From: Erinaceus europaeus | Lineage: Eukaryota; Chordata; Mammalia; Eulipotyphla; Erinaceidae | DNA: 64,000 bases | Direction of reading: 5' to 3' | NCBI RefSeq assembly: GCF_950295315.1 | Contig: NC_080165.1 | Coordinates: 5,847,789 to 5,911,788 of the forward strand | In this document: in pieces, positions 44,553 through 57,050 of the stretch | How the letters are laid out: each line of letters opens with the position of its first letter | Position numbering within the stretch: position 1 is the first letter of the stretch | Notes under the pieces: generated by a model | What the model was told of the DNA's origin: nothing | What the model saw: only the letters and a program-made list of their open reading frames with translations | Database searches by the model: none | Made by a program: the position numbers and the translations under genes

Positions 44553-44722
44553 TAGGTGCATGTGTAGCAATGTGTAAGGACCTGGGTTCAAATCCCCGGT
44601 CCCCACCTGAAAGAAGGAAGCTTCGTGAGTGGCAACGCCGGGCCGCATGCGTCTCTCTGCCTCTTCCTCTCTCTCCCTCTCAGTTTCTCTGTCTCCGTCC
44701 AGTGAGCAAATTAAAAACAAAC
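44553..44722 (+). repeat. B-family SINE, 5'-truncated
   Basis: Begins within the head ('taggtgcatgtgtagcaatg'), B box 'gggttcaaatccccggtccc', body with CpG-containing changes. It follows the previous copy in the same orientation. Confidence 0.8.
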
Positions 44723-47700
44723 CAAACTGGCATTTCGCTGCCAAGGCTTTCTTCAGAGGGCTTATTAAGTAGCACTTAATAAAATCAAAATGAAACTATA
44801 AGACATAAAGAGACAGGTTTTAATTTGAGAATAACTCAGAAAACGGACTTGCGCTCGGATTCTGTGAAATAGCAGCTGTTAGTCCTTTGGAACCAACGGC
44901 CCCCCTTTGAATAGTCACTGAGAAGTAAAGGTGTCCTGTTGAGGAGGAATTCATCCCATACAATGGTGGTAAATTCGGTTGGAGGACTTGTCAAGAGATG
45001 CTTCATTCTGTATCATTTAGCATGGCGTCACAGAATTACATGATGTGGGACAGAAGCTTTGTTCATCTGAATCCCCAACCTAGTCCAGGAGGGAGAGTCT
45101 TCAGAACTCCAAATCAAAAAGCATATTCATCGTCTTCATGAATACATCTAAACTCTGTATTGAGACTTATCTTTAGGGAAGGGTGTTAAAGAGAATGGAG
45201 TTTGGATTTTGCAAAAGACCATGCTGTACACTTTTTTTTTTTTAATGCCTTCTGTTCAGAGGCTGATGGACAGCACAACAAACTTGCCAAGTCCAATAGT
45301 GTGTTCAAGAATTCTCCATAGAGGAGAGATTTAAAAAAAAAAAAATGCAACAGCACCAATCAGGTAACAAGAGATCAATTAGGTTTTCCTAAAATGTAGT
45401 ATCTTCAGTGGAAGCCTAGATAAGTAACTGCATTCAAAGTAATGGACAGGGAGCCCCTCATCCCCATTCATTTAGCGTGCATCACAGAGCCAAGAGCCTC
45501 GCCAGGCTTGGAGATGGAAAAATGAACACGGCACAGCTGCTGTACTTCCAGCTAACAGAAGCTAAACAAAGAGCCACAGGACAATGCGTTAAGTGCTATA
45601 GCAGAGGTATGCACAAAGGGCTTGGAGACCAAAGGAAGAAGCCATAAATTCTTCCTGGGAAAGCAAGCAAGTGGAAGGAGATGGGAAAGAAGATACAGTG
45701 ATGTTTCCTTGGGATAACTCACAACCTTCCCTTTACTGTGTCCTAAAACCAGTAAGTCAGCACTTGCAGGACTCATGACGTGTTCCCATTGCAAACACTC
45801 TATACTGACCCATCAGGCACCTTCATTTACATGTAGCACGGACCTCCCACAGACCTCTCATTCTAAAACTCCAGGAATGTGTGTGTGTGTGTGTTAAATA
45901 AATATATTATCATAATATTCCCATGTGACACACTCAACCCAGGATATCAGGAAGAGTCAGCATGAGTCAAATGCAGATGCGAAATTCAGAAAAGTTTTGA
46001 AGTCTGAATGAATCAATGTCAAGTCACCTGCTAGAGACTCAGTGATAATAACACTAATAAAAAGCTTATTTAAGACTGTATTGTCCTTTTCGTCTCGAAG
46101 AAAGAGAAAAGAATCACCTGATGATATCATGGTTAATATTTGTCTTTCTCTCCTCCTGTGTTTAAAAAAAGGGGGGAGGGTGTTGAGCCAACTTCCACTT
46201 AGCATCATTTATTATGCAGGCCATATTCGTCCTCATAACAAAGTTGTGACAGAACCACCATTGTTCATGCCACGCTAGCCCCAAATGCGAGTAATTCTAA
46301 TGTAAGCATGAGAAACCACCGTCTCCTTTGGGGTGAATTTCCAAATTCCTCTGTGTTAAATTGAGGTCTCATTTTCCCTGTGCCTGGTTTTCACAAGAAG
46401 GTCCATTCCACCCATGTGCTCCTTTTCAGCTGTCAATAAACAGAGGCAGTGAATTCCCCCACGGCTTCACAAAGCTAGTTAGGCAGAGCCATTCATTCCT
46501 TCAGGGAAACAGAGCATTGATTTCAGTGAGTTCCCAGGGAGCAGCTGCAACAAAGGGATCAAAGGCCCACCTCTCTTCCCCTCCATTGCTTTCATTAGGC
46601 CAGGCCCAGACAAACAGCGACAGGTTTCCTTGAGACTAGGAGAAGGCCAGGCAGACCACCTCATGGTTCAATTCAAATTCATCCGTTTCCTACATTCCAG
46701 TGACAGTCCAGAATGCTAACCGTGACAAGCCAGCACAATCACCCGGCATAATATACTGCTGGCTAGTTCATCCAAGGTCAGAGGGAGAGGACAGGCACTG
46801 AGGGGAGTGCTGAGCTCCCAGGGCCTGCTGAGCCTCAAAGCCCCCTGACATTCCATAAATAAACTCCTCCTCCTCACTCTCCCTTTCTCTTTCCGTTCCC
46901 CAATCCCACAAGTGATGGTCTCAATCTGAAATTTCTTGCGTGTCATGGTACCCAAACTGTGTGGACACTGGATTCTCAACTTAATATTTCTTCTCTACTG
47001 AGAGGAGGGTGGCCAGCTCTCTGGGCATCCTTTCACCCTGCACAGACGCTAATCTACTTCTCCACAGGATGAGCTCAGAGCTGTACTTCCTAGGGTTTCC
47101 TTCAGGGCTGATCTTTAATAATAACTCGGAGTCTATTTTGCTTGTTACTCCTCTCTCCCCACCTCAACCCTGCCTCTCCCAAAAACAAAATAACTAAACC
47201 AAGGAGAGATACAGAACTGCTCACTTTTCTGCTTTGAGCTAGGTCATCACTGACACTTGTAATCCAAACTCCTAAGCAACAATCTGTTGGGAGAATGAAT
47301 GGTGTGTGTTTATGAGAGCAAAGGGTCCGGTGAACAAGAGAGAGGGTGTTTCAGAAGGGACAGGGACAGAAAGGGATTATTCTGACTAATTATCTACACT
47401 GAACAGATACAATGAAATGTGTGACACATTCTCCTTTGAATTCTAAACTGCTTCCTTGATATAGTTTGCCTGAAGGTTTGTAACAACAACAACAACAACA
47501 GAATTCATTTTCTGGCACTCCATTGGGTTGGTAATCCTTAGTAAACATGGGAATCGATGGGTTAAGTCCCCAGATTCCTAAACCAAAAAGAAAATAAACA
47601 ATATTGGAATGAGAGGTATGAAGAACTCATTCCTTGTCACCAGACACAACCTTCCCATGTATCTATCTTCCGAGCTGCGGTGATGACCTAAGGGATCCCC

Positions 47701-48194
47701 AAAGACCTCCAGATTCATCCTCTCACGGATTATTTATCCAACTGTCAAAGACATTATTTTGTATAGATTACAAAACAGGCTGCAGGGAGAAACAGGAACT
47801 TATCTCCAAGTTGAGACAGAAATGAACTTGGAAAATGCAGAATCCTAAGCTCCACAGGGAGAAGGGCAGTCTCTTAGCAGGTGCAGCGTTACACTTATAT
47901 CAGGAAACTTAAAGCTAACTTGGGCACTGATTCATGGGCCTCTCTGCCTTTCTGCTCTTCCAGAACAGCGACAGAAATATCTATCAAGAACTTCTGTACA
48001 AGGTGCTGTGAAATCACCATTCCTCAGAGCCAGGTATCTCATCAAATCAAGTGGGCTGTATGAGTTAAACTCTGCTTATGGTAGATGATTCTGTGACTCA
48101 ATATAAGTCTTCTGGAAACTCACCATTTCTATAAATCAAATCAGTTTTTAAAAGCACCCAGAAAAATCTACCATTTAAGGAGAGGCTACGGAAA
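44723..48194 (-). other. PLAGL1 5' intron, 3.5 kb SINE-free
   Basis: A short GT run (45878-45893), an (AAC)n run near 47480-47500 and possible ancient L2-like sequence near 45470-45630. No exon with a convincing splice pair was found. Confidence 0.45.
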
Positions 48195-48390
48195 ATAGCA
48201 TAATTCGCTCATCGATTCATTTATCTGTCTTTTAAGAGCACTTATGAAGCACTTAGAAACATTCATTTCATCTTTACCACAGCCTTCTGAGCTAGGTGGC
48301 TTTGTTAATTGTGATTTTTGATTGAGGAAAGTAGGCTCAAAGAGAGGTAATAAACTGATTTGCAACATCACCGAATTAATGAGTAGCACT
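48195..48390 (+). repeat. MIR SINE (ancient)
   Basis: 'catctttaccacagccttct', 'gagctaggtggctttgttaa', 'gaggaaagtaggctcaaaga' and 'gaggtaataaactgatttgc' follow MIR order. Confidence 0.65.
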
Positions 48391-48554
48391 CACTACTTCC
48401 ATCATCCTGAAATCTCATGCTATTTTCATTTGTGACTAGTTGCCACACATGAACAGATAAACATTGGCTGCTTTTCTCTGACATAACTGTGGTAAGCAAG
48501 CAACCACCTATTTGTAGACCAGTGCGTCGCACACCGACTTCATCCACTGCACTG

Positions 48555-48785
48555 GTGTGCCTAATTTAAGAGTATGGCTTCTGTCATCAGAGAAATCCAC
48601 TTTCACATTTCCTGTTAGCTTTTAATAACTTTAAAAACTAAGCAACTAACATTATTTTCAGAACCTCAGTTTCCTCACAAGAAAAAGAAAACTAACACCT
48701 CATCATGGGGGCTTGTAAAAGACCTAGTGAGTTAACTTACATCAAGCACCTAGTCCGCTGACAAAATGCCATAAATGCCTGAAGA
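48555..48785 (+). repeat. MIR SINE (ancient)
   Basis: 'agaacctcagtttcctcaca' and 'aactaacacctcatcatggg', then 'taacttacatcaagcaccta' and 'gacaaaatgccataaatgcc' match the MIR core and 3' end. Confidence 0.7.
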
Positions 48786-49279
48786 GGGATGTTGAAAATC
48801 AAGCCAGAGGCAAAGCCTATGGAGAGGGGAAGGTGCTTCCCTTTCAATAAGAAGATGTACTAACTAACTTCCAGCTTCTGGGCTACAGGGCTGTTTCTCC
48901 AGCTACAATTTGGCGCTAGAGTCCAGGATTTTATGGTAGCTAACTACTAAACCAACAGTCATAAGAGATAAGCTACTGGACAGGGTAGAAACACTAACTG
49001 TCTTTCAAAAAGTTGGAGTGAAGCCAATCCCTGACAGCTATGTGATTTTTTTTTTTTTTGAGCAATCATTTTAACTTCTGGACATTTGACCATTTCAAGT
49101 CAAGATGTATTGGTGCTGGGGCGGAAATTCAGACTGTTTCTGCATTAAGAGAAAAATGCATAGTAGGGACAGTTATCTATGACCCTTAGTGGGTCTTTCA
49201 AGTTTTCAAAGAACGATCATATACCTTTTTATGGGGCCCTTAATGCTCATCACTCACTCAGAGAGAATGGATTACATTT

Positions 49280-49345
49280 ATTTATTTGCCTCCTGGGGCT
49301 CCGTGCCTGCACTACAAATTCACCCCTCCTGGAGGCCATCTTTTT
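49280..49345 (-). repeat. A-ext SINE 3' extension fragment
   Basis: Only the extension is present ('gcctcctggggctccgtgcc', 'aaattcacccctcctggagg'), followed by a T-run. A fragment of the extension without the rest may be a 5'-truncated insertion. Confidence 0.6.
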
Positions 49346-49706
49346 TTTTTTAAAGACTTTTATTTTTAATCTTTATTTATTTATTGGATAGAGATAGTCA
49401 GAAATCTAACTAACTAGGGAGAGATTTTTTTTTAAAAAGGAGATAAAAAGAGGGGAGTCGGGCGGTAGTGCAGTGGGTTAAGCGCAGGTGGCGCAAAGCA
49501 CAAGGATCTGCGTAAGGATCCTGATTCGAACCCCCGGCTCCCCACCTGCAGGGGAGTCGCTTCACAGGTGGCGAAGCAGGTCTGCAGGTGTCTGTATTTC
49601 TCTCCCCCTCCCTGCCTTCCCCTCCTCTCTCCATTTCTCTCTGTCCCATCCAACAATGACGACAACAATAACTACAACAATGGCAACAAAAGGGAAAATA
49701 AATATA

Positions 49707-49744
<38 letters not shown>

Positions 49745-49878
49745 AGCCCTGCTTCACCACTCATGAAGCTTTCCCCCTGTAGGTGGGGACTGGGGGCTTG
49801 AACCTGGGTCCTTGAACCTGGGTCCTTGCACACTATAATGTAAGCACTTAACCAGGTGTGCCACCACTTGGCCCTGCC
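49346..49878 (-). repeat. B-family SINE split by an A SINE
   Basis: The minus-strand B tail side is at 49360-49420 and its body and head at 49712-49878, interrupted by 49453-49711. The body starts with a (GA)n run (49712-49738). A 14-base unit 'cttgaacctgggtc' is tandemly repeated at 49797-49810 and 49811-49824, next to the B box. Confidence 0.78.
49453..49711 (+). repeat. A-family SINE
   Basis: Head 'gggagtcgggcggtagtgca', full body and CAA-rich tail; inserted in the B copy above. Confidence 0.92.
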
Positions 49879-49879
49879 A

Positions 49880-50145
49880 TGTTTTTTTTCCCCCATTGTT
49901 GTTATTTTTGTTGTTGTTATTGTTGTTGCTGTTATTGTTGTTGGACAGGACAGAGAGAAATCAAAATAGGAGGGAAAGACAGAGAGGGAGAGAGAAAGCT
50001 AGACACCAGAAGACCTGCTTCATCACCCGTGAAGTGACCCCTCTGCAGGTGGGGAGCTGGGGGCTCGAACCGGGATCCTTCAGTGGGTCCTTGTACTTCA
50101 CATTTTGTGCACTCAACCCGCTGCGCCACTGCCCGGCCCTCAAGA
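49880..50145 (-). repeat. A-family SINE
   Basis: Minus strand, with long (TTG)n region (49898-49943), purine body and head ending 'ctgcgccactgcccggccc'. Confidence 0.92.
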
Positions 50146-50799
50146 ATCGACCACATTTACAGCAAAAGGTAGCACTGACCCTAGTAAATGGCAAGGCCTA
50201 TTTTTGATGCTTTGGCTCATTTTTTACAACATGATGCTGGTAGATGCCGGAATGTTCCAGCGCAGAGGAGACAGCATGCCGGGGGAAGCCAGAGACAGAG
50301 GCCATGATGTCTGGGAGAGTCAGGGCAAGTCTTGAAGAGGATGTGACATTTACCCAAGTGCTGACTGTGTACAGCAGATCAAGAACATTCCAGATGGTCC
50401 CTGGACTTGACACGACTATTCTCTGAATTCGGAATGTACCATTGCTTAGTTTCCCTCTCCTACATTTTCTGATCTGCAAATTTAAATCTCTCCTCTCCCC
50501 ATCACTGCTGACTTTGAGACCAGAGAGGCAGGGAGTAGTTAGTTCTTTGAAACCATGGTTGGGCTGTTTGACGAAATACTGAACGCTCCCTCTAATTTTA
50601 AAGTTCTATGACATTATAAAATACAGCTCATCCCTCTATGACATAACCTACTAAAGGACACATTGAACAAATGTGTGTGTTAATTTATAATCTATTAACA
50701 CCAAGGACTTTATTTATCTTTTACTACCATTCATCTCAGAAATGTGAATTGGAAAGAACCTACCTGCAAGAATAGTTGAGGGGGCATGTCTTATTTATT
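50146..50799 (-). other. PLAGL1 5' intron, no feature
   Basis: Unique-looking. No exon or repeat recognised. Confidence 0.4.
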
Positions 50800-50936
50800 C
50801 ATTTATTTTTTAATTTTTTTAATTATCTTTATTTATTTATTGGATAAAGACAGTCAGAAATCAAGAGGGCAGAGGGAGATAGAGAGGGAGACAGAGAGAC
50901 ACCTGCAACACTGCTTCCCCACTAGCAAAGCTTGAG
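50800..50936 (-). repeat. B-family SINE, head missing
   Basis: Minus-strand tail and purine-rich body end at 'cactagcaaagctt'. The tRNA-like head is absent, i.e. 5'-truncated. Confidence 0.8.
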
Positions 50937-51159
50937 TGTGTCATATTAAAGAAGCAGCCTGTGGGAGTCTGATGGCCACTTTTTGTCTTTTGAAAGGTCA
51001 GGAGTTACCTTTTCACAGTAATCACTTGTCATCTTCTCTAACAGGAAGGAAATACGTTTTTAATATACAACATTCAGATTGTTGAAGAAAATTTTAGTAG
51101 TCTCTTCTTTTAGCGTTGAGACTTTTCTAATATAGGCACATAGCATTATAAATTTCCAA

Positions 51160-51600
51160 CCAGGGGGGTAGGCAGTGGTGCACCTGGGGGTAGGTTGAGT
51201 GCACACAACATTACTGTTTGCAAGGATGCTGGTTCAAGCCCCAGTCTCCACCTTCAGGGGGAAAGCTTCCTGAATGGTGAAGCAGGGCTGCAGGCTTGTT
51301 TCTTTCTCTCTCCTTCTCTCTCTCCCCTCCTCCTCTCAATTTCTGTCTCTATTTAAAAATAAAATAAAATATTTAAAAAATCATGGGGCTGGCTGGTGGT
51401 GCACCTGGTTGAGTGCAAATGTTACAATGAGCAAGGAGCTGGGTTCTAGTCCCCAGTCTCCACCAGCATGGGGAAAGCTTTGCAAGTGGTGAAGCAGTGC
51501 TGCAGGTGTCTCTCTGTCTCTCTCCCTCTCTATCATCTCCTTCCCTCTCGATTTCTGACTGTCTCTATCCAATAACTAAAGATAATACAAAAAAAATTAA
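51160..51600 (+). repeat. two tandem B-family SINEs
   Basis: Copies at 51160-51375 and 51385-51600, both plus strand, each with head, B box, body and A-rich tail. The second starts right after the tail of the first ('atcatggggctggctggtgg'). Confidence 0.88.
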
Positions 51601-52142
51601 AAACATCTAACTAAGCACTGCTCAAGTTGTGTCTTACTGAGACAGTCTTTCTTTTTCTTCAATTTAAAATACTTTTTCACTTCCTCACTTATTTCACTTA
51701 GCATAATCCCAGTTTCACTCATATGTGGAATGTAAATAACTCAAACCAATAAACTAACTTGCAAAAAATCATAATCAGAATGACTCAGGCTCTGTGACAA
51801 CTACGCTGTCGACGGGAGGAAGCTGAAGAGAGAAGTGGGGAGATGGGAAAGAAGCTTCCATGGTGTGAAGCAAATGGAGCTTTGGTGGTGGGTGTGTGGT
51901 GGGTCGGAGATACACAGGCTAGAAACTATACTGCTGAAATCCCGTGATGTAGACAAGTGTTACTACAATAGTACGAATCAAATGAAGAAACCTGCAAATA
52001 CTTTCTCATCTTCTTTTCTTTTGTTACATAGTTATTTGATAAAGTTTACCATTTAGGCATTTAAGCATTTAGGCCTCACATTTTCTAGAAAGTTTTTCTT
52101 TTCTAAACTAACAACTTGGTTTCTTTAAGATATATAAGGTGC
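51601..52142 (-). other. PLAGL1 5' intron; possible LINE remnant
   Basis: 'ttcctcacttatttcactta' and 'catatgtggaatgtaaataa' near 51680-51740 resemble an L1 3' region; the rest is not recognised. Confidence 0.35.
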
Positions 52143-52372
52143 GGGGCCAGGTGGTGGCACAGCTGGTTAAGTGCACACATTACAGTGCACAAGGACTTGG
52201 GTTCAAGCCTCTGATCCCCACCTGCAGGGGTTAAGTTTCATGAGTGCTGAAGTAGAGCTGCAGGTGTTTCTCTGTTTCTTTCCCTCTTAACCTCCCGCGC
52301 CCCTTTCCATTTCTCTCTGTCTCTATCCAATAATAAAACAAATTTAAAAAATTGAAAAAAAAAAGATATATA
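52143..52372 (+). repeat. B-family SINE
   Basis: 'ggggccaggtggtggcacag' head, 'gggttcaagcctctgatccc' B box region, A-rich tail to 52371. Confidence 0.9.
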
Positions 52373-52554
52373 AGGCTATCCTGTTCTGTTTCTTTTTGAA
52401 GGTGTATTGGTAGCTTGCAAGTATTTTTCTGGGAACTAGTCTATTACATCTAAGTTATCAAATGTGTGGGCAGAACCTGGTTACAGTATTCCTTGGTAGT
52501 TATGTGATGTCCAGGAGATCAATAGTTAAGGTCTTGCTTTCATTCTAAAATTCT

Positions 52555-52738
52555 TTTAGATAAAGGGCAAGAGATAGAGAGAAAGAGCAGGGGGGCAGGG
52601 GAAAGACTCTGACACTACTCAACCAACTTTGAAGTATCCTCCCTGTACGGACTCTTATTTGGTAGCTGGGGACTCGAACCCAGGTCCTTGTGCATGGTAA
52701 CATGTGCTGTGCTGGGTGAGCCTCCTCCCCGCCCCCTC
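52555..52738 (-). repeat. B-like SINE, diverged
   Basis: Minus strand with the reversed B box 'ggactcgaacccaggtcctt' and head ending 'gagcctcctccccgccccct'. Confidence 0.7.
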
Positions 52739-52904
52739 AGGTGCACAGACACTTAAGACGATGATGTCCTCTTGGTGAATTTACCACTTTATCATTATGA
52801 AAGAAGTCTATCTTTGTGCTAAATTTTACTTTGTATGCTATTAATATAGCCATTCTAGACCTTCTTGTTATAATAATAATAACAACAACAACAACAACAA
52901 AAAC

Positions 52905-53085
52905 AACTTAGGCTCAGTGAAATAGCTCTCTTGGATGGAGTGATGCTTTGTCATGTGTGTGACTCAGGCTCAAGCCAGGCCCCCAGGGCATTGAAGCAGC
53001 TTTGGTGCTGTGGTCTATTTCTTTCTTTCTCTGTGTGCTTCTCTGTCTCTATCTAAAAAACAAAACAAAACCAACAAACAACCCC
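52905..53085 (+). repeat. D-family SINE
   Basis: 'taggctcagtgaaatagctc', 'actcaggctcaagccaggcc' B-box region, CT-rich end 'tctctgtctctatctaaaaa'. Preceded by an (AAC)n run at 52880-52905. Confidence 0.6.
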
Positions 53086-53392
53086 CCACAAAAAATACTT
53101 AGTGCTAAAAAGGTATGGAAATTATAGTCCACAGTCTAAAAGGACACACTGCTCATTCCTCTAGATAAAGCTTGAGTGGAGTAGTTACTCCTATGCATTT
53201 ATTTATTTTGATGGCTCCTTAACATCACAATGGCAGAGCTCAGTAGCTCAAATATTCAAAGGCCTACACAGGTTTACTTATAAAAAAGATGTATGAAGTA
53301 CAGCTGACAGCCTGATTTTTTTCTATAGTCTCTCTAATTTTCATTTTACATCATTGGGACATTGTTTTCTAACAATTGAAAAATGTTTTACT

Positions 53393-53685
53393 GGGAGTTG
53401 GGTGGTAGCACAGCGGGTTAAGCGCAGATGGTGCAAAGCGCAAGGACCAGCGTAAGGATCCCGGTTCCAGCCCCCGGCTCCCCACCTGCAGGGGAGTCGC
53501 TTCCCAGGCGGTGAAGCAGGTCTGCAGGTGTCTGTCTTTCTCTCCCCCTCTCTGTCTTCCCCTCCTCTCTCCATTTCTCCCTGTCCTATCCAATGACAAC
53601 ATCAATAACAACAACAACAATAACTATAGAAACAATAAAAACAACAAGGGCAACAAAAAGTAAATAAATAAATATTTTTAAAAAA
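53393..53685 (+). repeat. A-family SINE
   Basis: Near-consensus head, body and CAA-rich tail, ending in (AAAT)n. Confidence 0.93.
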
Positions 53686-53689
53686 TGTT

Positions 53690-53900
53690 TGACTATTTAT
53701 TTTTGAGAACTACAGAGTGAAACTGAGGAGCAAGCAGGAGACAGAAAGAAAGAGCCAGAGAGAGAGAGATGCCTGCCACACTGCTTCACCACCGGTGAAG
53801 TTTCCCCCTGCAGGCAGGGTCAGGCTCCTTGTGCTACAATGCACAATGTGTGTGGGGTCTACCATATGTGTCATCATTCGGTCCTTTTTCTAGCATTAAA
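53690..53900 (-). repeat. B-family SINE, diverged
   Basis: Minus strand: tail side at 53690-53715, purine body, 'tgcttcaccaccggtgaagt', eroded B box and head near 53880. Confidence 0.65.
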
Positions 53901-53904
53901 AAAA

Positions 53905-55235
53905 AAAAGTAATGAAGCTGAAGGGTTATCATTGCACACGTGAAGTCTCTGGACACAGTCTGAGGTGAAGCATGTTGAGGTGGCAATCGTTGCGTTGGTT
54001 AGGTTGTGATCGGCGGATGCAATATTATTTGGTATGGATTGGGAGACGCATACGGGAAAGTGGGCCCTATCCTAAGGTTCCAGGACTGGGGGAAGTAGGG
54101 GCTCTATAGTGGAGATGTGAGGTTCCTGCTGTCTTAGGGTTCAAAAAGACAATCGATAGTTAATGTTATCATCACATTATTTGCTAATTGGGTTAACTTT
54201 GAAAAGTCCTTTTGTTAGGGTTTGCTGGACAGTACCCAGTATCTTGTATATAGCTGTGCTATTGGTTGGTTCTGATCTACTTGGTCTAGGCTTTTGAGAG
54301 AGTCTGCATATCAATTACACTGCATATATTGAGAAAAGATTCAGTTTGTGTTTTGAAAAACTTCAAGACATACAATTAATTTTCCCCCTCTCGTATTAAT
54401 TAACTAGCGATAAATATGACTACATTTTACTAGGAGTGTACATAAACACCATTCCCACCACCAAAAGACTGTGACCCATCCCTCCCACCCACTCCCACCC
54501 CCCACTGGCCCAGGAAGCTGCATGTCTACCCCTCACCACAGGGTTTTTACTTTGGTGCCCTACTTACAATTTGGTCAGGTCCTGCTTTTAGTTTCCCTTT
54601 CAGATCTTCTTAGTCAACTTCTGTTGATGAGTGGGATCATCCCATACTCATCTTTATCTTTCTGACTTAGTTCACTTAACATAATTCCTTCTAGCTCTGT
54701 CCAAGATGGGTCAGAGAAGGTAGGTTCATTGTTCTTGATAGCTGCATAGTATTCCATTGTGTATATATACCACAGCTTTCTCAGCCACTCATCTGTTGTT
54801 GGGCACCTGGGTTGCTTCCAGGTTTTAGCTATTATGAATTGTGCTGCTATGAACATAGGAGTACACACCTATTTTTGGTTGGGTGTTATGGAGTCCTTGG
54901 GGTATAACCCCAGGAGAGGAATTACTGGATCATATGGAAGGTCCATGTCTAGCCTTCTGAGAGTTTTCCAGACTGCTCCCCACAGAGGCTGGACCAATTT
55001 ACATTCCCACCAGCAATGTAAAAGGGTTCCTCTGTCCCCACAACCTCTCCAGCATTTGTTGCTGCTGTCCTTTTTGTTGTATGCCATTCTTACAGGAGTG
55101 AGGTGGTATCTTAGTGTTGTCTTAATTTGCATTTCTCTGACAATCAGTGACCTAGAGCAGTTTTTCATGTTTGTTAGTCTTTTGGATCTCCTCTGTAGTG
55201 AATGTTTTGTTACTCGGGTGAGACCTTTCCTTTCA
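53905..55235 (-). mobile_element. LINE-1: ORF2 C-terminus and proximal 3' UTR, inverted half
   Basis: On the minus strand, 55168-54614 contains the C-terminal part of L1 ORF2 protein in at least two frames: a segment with the Cys/His-containing '[12 protein letters not shown]' type block (54869-55168), and a terminal segment with 'LWYIYTMEYYAAIKNNE' (54614-54868). The 3' UTR continues down to about 53905. The change of frame near 54868 (an opal/ochre stop or frameshift between the two segments) shows it is dead. It directly abuts the opposite-strand 3' UTR at 55236-55860. Confidence 0.85.
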
Positions 55236-55870
55236 TATTATACTCTAATTCCATCTCAGGTGGTTCACTTTCTAACAAAGTCCCAAAACCTAGATATACA
55301 CCAGTTTCTGTGAGAGAGAGTATATGTTCACACGTATCCATAAACTACTGCAAAATATATACCTGAAAGCAGAAGTACACTAGAGTTTGCAGTGAGTATC
55401 CCCCTAACACTTCCTCTCCACTATTCCAAGCTTTGGGTCCATGATTGCTCAACAACTTGTTCGGCTTTGTATGTTAACTCTCTTTTCAGTCACCAGGTTC
55501 CAGATGTCATCAGGATGCTGGCCAGGCTTCCCTGGACTGAAGACCCCACCAATATGTCCTGGAGCTCCGCTTCCCCAGAGACCCACCCTACTAGGGAAAG
55601 AGAGAGGCAGACTGGGAGTATGGACCGACCAGTCAACGCCCATGTTCAGCGGGGAAGCAATTACAGAAGCCAGACCTTCTACCTTCTGCAATCCACCATG
55701 ACCCTGGGTCCATGCTCCCAGAGGGATAGAGAATGGGAAAGCTATCAGGGGAGGGGGTGGGATATGGAGAATGGGTGGTGGGAATTGTGTGGAATTGTAC
55801 CCCTCCTACCCTATGGTTTTGTTAATTAATACTTTCTTAAATAAAATAAATAAATAAATAAATAAATAAT
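55236..55870 (+). mobile_element. LINE-1 distal 3' UTR and tail, sense half
   Basis: Plus-strand L1 3' UTR: 'gatgtcatcaggatgctggc', 'gggaagcaattacagaagcc', 'gaatgggtggtgggaattgt', 'cctatggttttgttaattaa', and an (AAAT)n tail at 55838-55870. It shares its middle part with 5880-6110. Together with the inverted half it forms one insertion with the 5' part reversed. Confidence 0.85.
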
Positions 55871-55884
55871 AAGTAAGTATTATA

Positions 55885-56008
55885 GCAGTCTGGAATGTTG
55901 GCTCAGTGATAGAACAAAAGATTTGCAGATACAAAGTCCAAGTTTGGTACCCAACACTTTATATGCCACGGTCATGCTCAAGTTCTCTGTCATTAAAAAA
56001 TAAATAAT
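55885..56008 (+). repeat. D-family SINE
   Basis: 'agtctggaatgttggctcag', 'tccaagtttggtacccaaca' (eroded B box), 'tcatgctcaagttctctgtc', A-rich tail. Confidence 0.6.
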
Positions 56009-56012
56009 TCTG

Positions 56013-56310
56013 GGAGTCAGGCGGTAGCACAGTGGGTTAAGCACATGTGGCACGAAGCGCAAGGACCGGAGTAAGGATCCAAGTTCGAGCCCCTGGCTCC
56101 CCACCTGCAGGGGAGTCGCCTCACAGGCGGTGAAGCAGGTCTGCAGGTGTCTGTCTTTCTCTCCCCCTCTCTGTCTTCCCCTCCTCTCTCTCTTTCTCTT
56201 TGTCCTATCCAACAATGATGACAACAACAGCAAATAACTACAACAATAAAAAACAACAAGGGCAACCAAAGGAAAAATAAATAAATAAATATTAACATTT
56301 AAAATAAATA
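56013..56310 (+). repeat. A-family SINE
   Basis: Near-consensus copy with a CAA-rich and (AAAT)n tail, inserted at the tail of the preceding D copy. Confidence 0.93.
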
Positions 56311-56424
56311 AATAAATAAACAATTCTTTAAAATATTACAAAAGCATTAATGACTTGGTGTGTCGTCTATTTTGAGGTCAGAGTTTGACTAAAACAGATT
56401 TATTCCATATATTTATTAGAAGTT

Positions 56425-56622
56425 TTAAATTTTTAAATTTATTTTCATGAGAGAGATACACAGGGAAAGAAGCAGAAGGAGGAAGAGGTGGAAGAGAAAC
56501 AGGGAGACCAGAGCTGAGTTCTGGTTTATGGTGGTACTGAGGGTTGAACCTGGAGCCTCAGAGTCTCAAGCATTAAAAGTCTTTTGCAGAACCATTATTC
56601 TGTCTTCCCAGCCCATTATTCC
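56425..56622 (-). repeat. D-family SINE
   Basis: Minus strand: tail side 'ttaaatttattttcatgaga', purine body, 'gagggttgaacctggagcct' reversed B box, 'ctgtcttcccagccc' head. Confidence 0.7.
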
Positions 56623-56884
56623 ATATATTTAGTGAATGCCTGTACTATGTGGTCTTTCTTTATGTCACTGTAGTATGTATCTATTTATCTTTTTGTCTAA
56701 TTGTCAGCTAACAGCTAAAAGGATCTAGGAGAAGATATCTTGCTTTTTGGATTGCCACTGCCTAGTAATAAAAATAAAAATATCAGAGAAATAGTTCTGC
56801 TGCCCTGGATGACACACCCAAACCAAGACTAGGCTGCAAAGAAGTGACCCATCTCTATGGCCAGGCAGCAACAAGAGAAGAAAT

Positions 56885-57022
56885 ACTGGGTGGGGGTAGA
56901 TGGCTTAATGGTTATGCAAACAGACTGTCATGCCTGAGGTTCTGAAGTCCTAGGTTCAATCCCCTGCAATGCCATAAACCAGAGCTGATTAGTGCTCTGG
57001 TAAAAACAAACAAACAAACAAG
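56885..57022 (+). repeat. C-family SINE
   Basis: 'ggtagatggcttaatggtta', 'cctaggttcaatcccctgca', 'agagctgattagtgctctgg', (AAAC)n tail 57004-57021. Confidence 0.88.
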
Positions 57023-57050
57023 TAGAGGAATATTAAGCAAATTCAGTAGG

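Noticed and set aside
54759..55313. 184-codon open frame on the plus strand
   Set aside because: Antisense of L1 ORF2, whose own (minus) frames carry recognisable L1 reverse-transcriptase C-terminal sequence.
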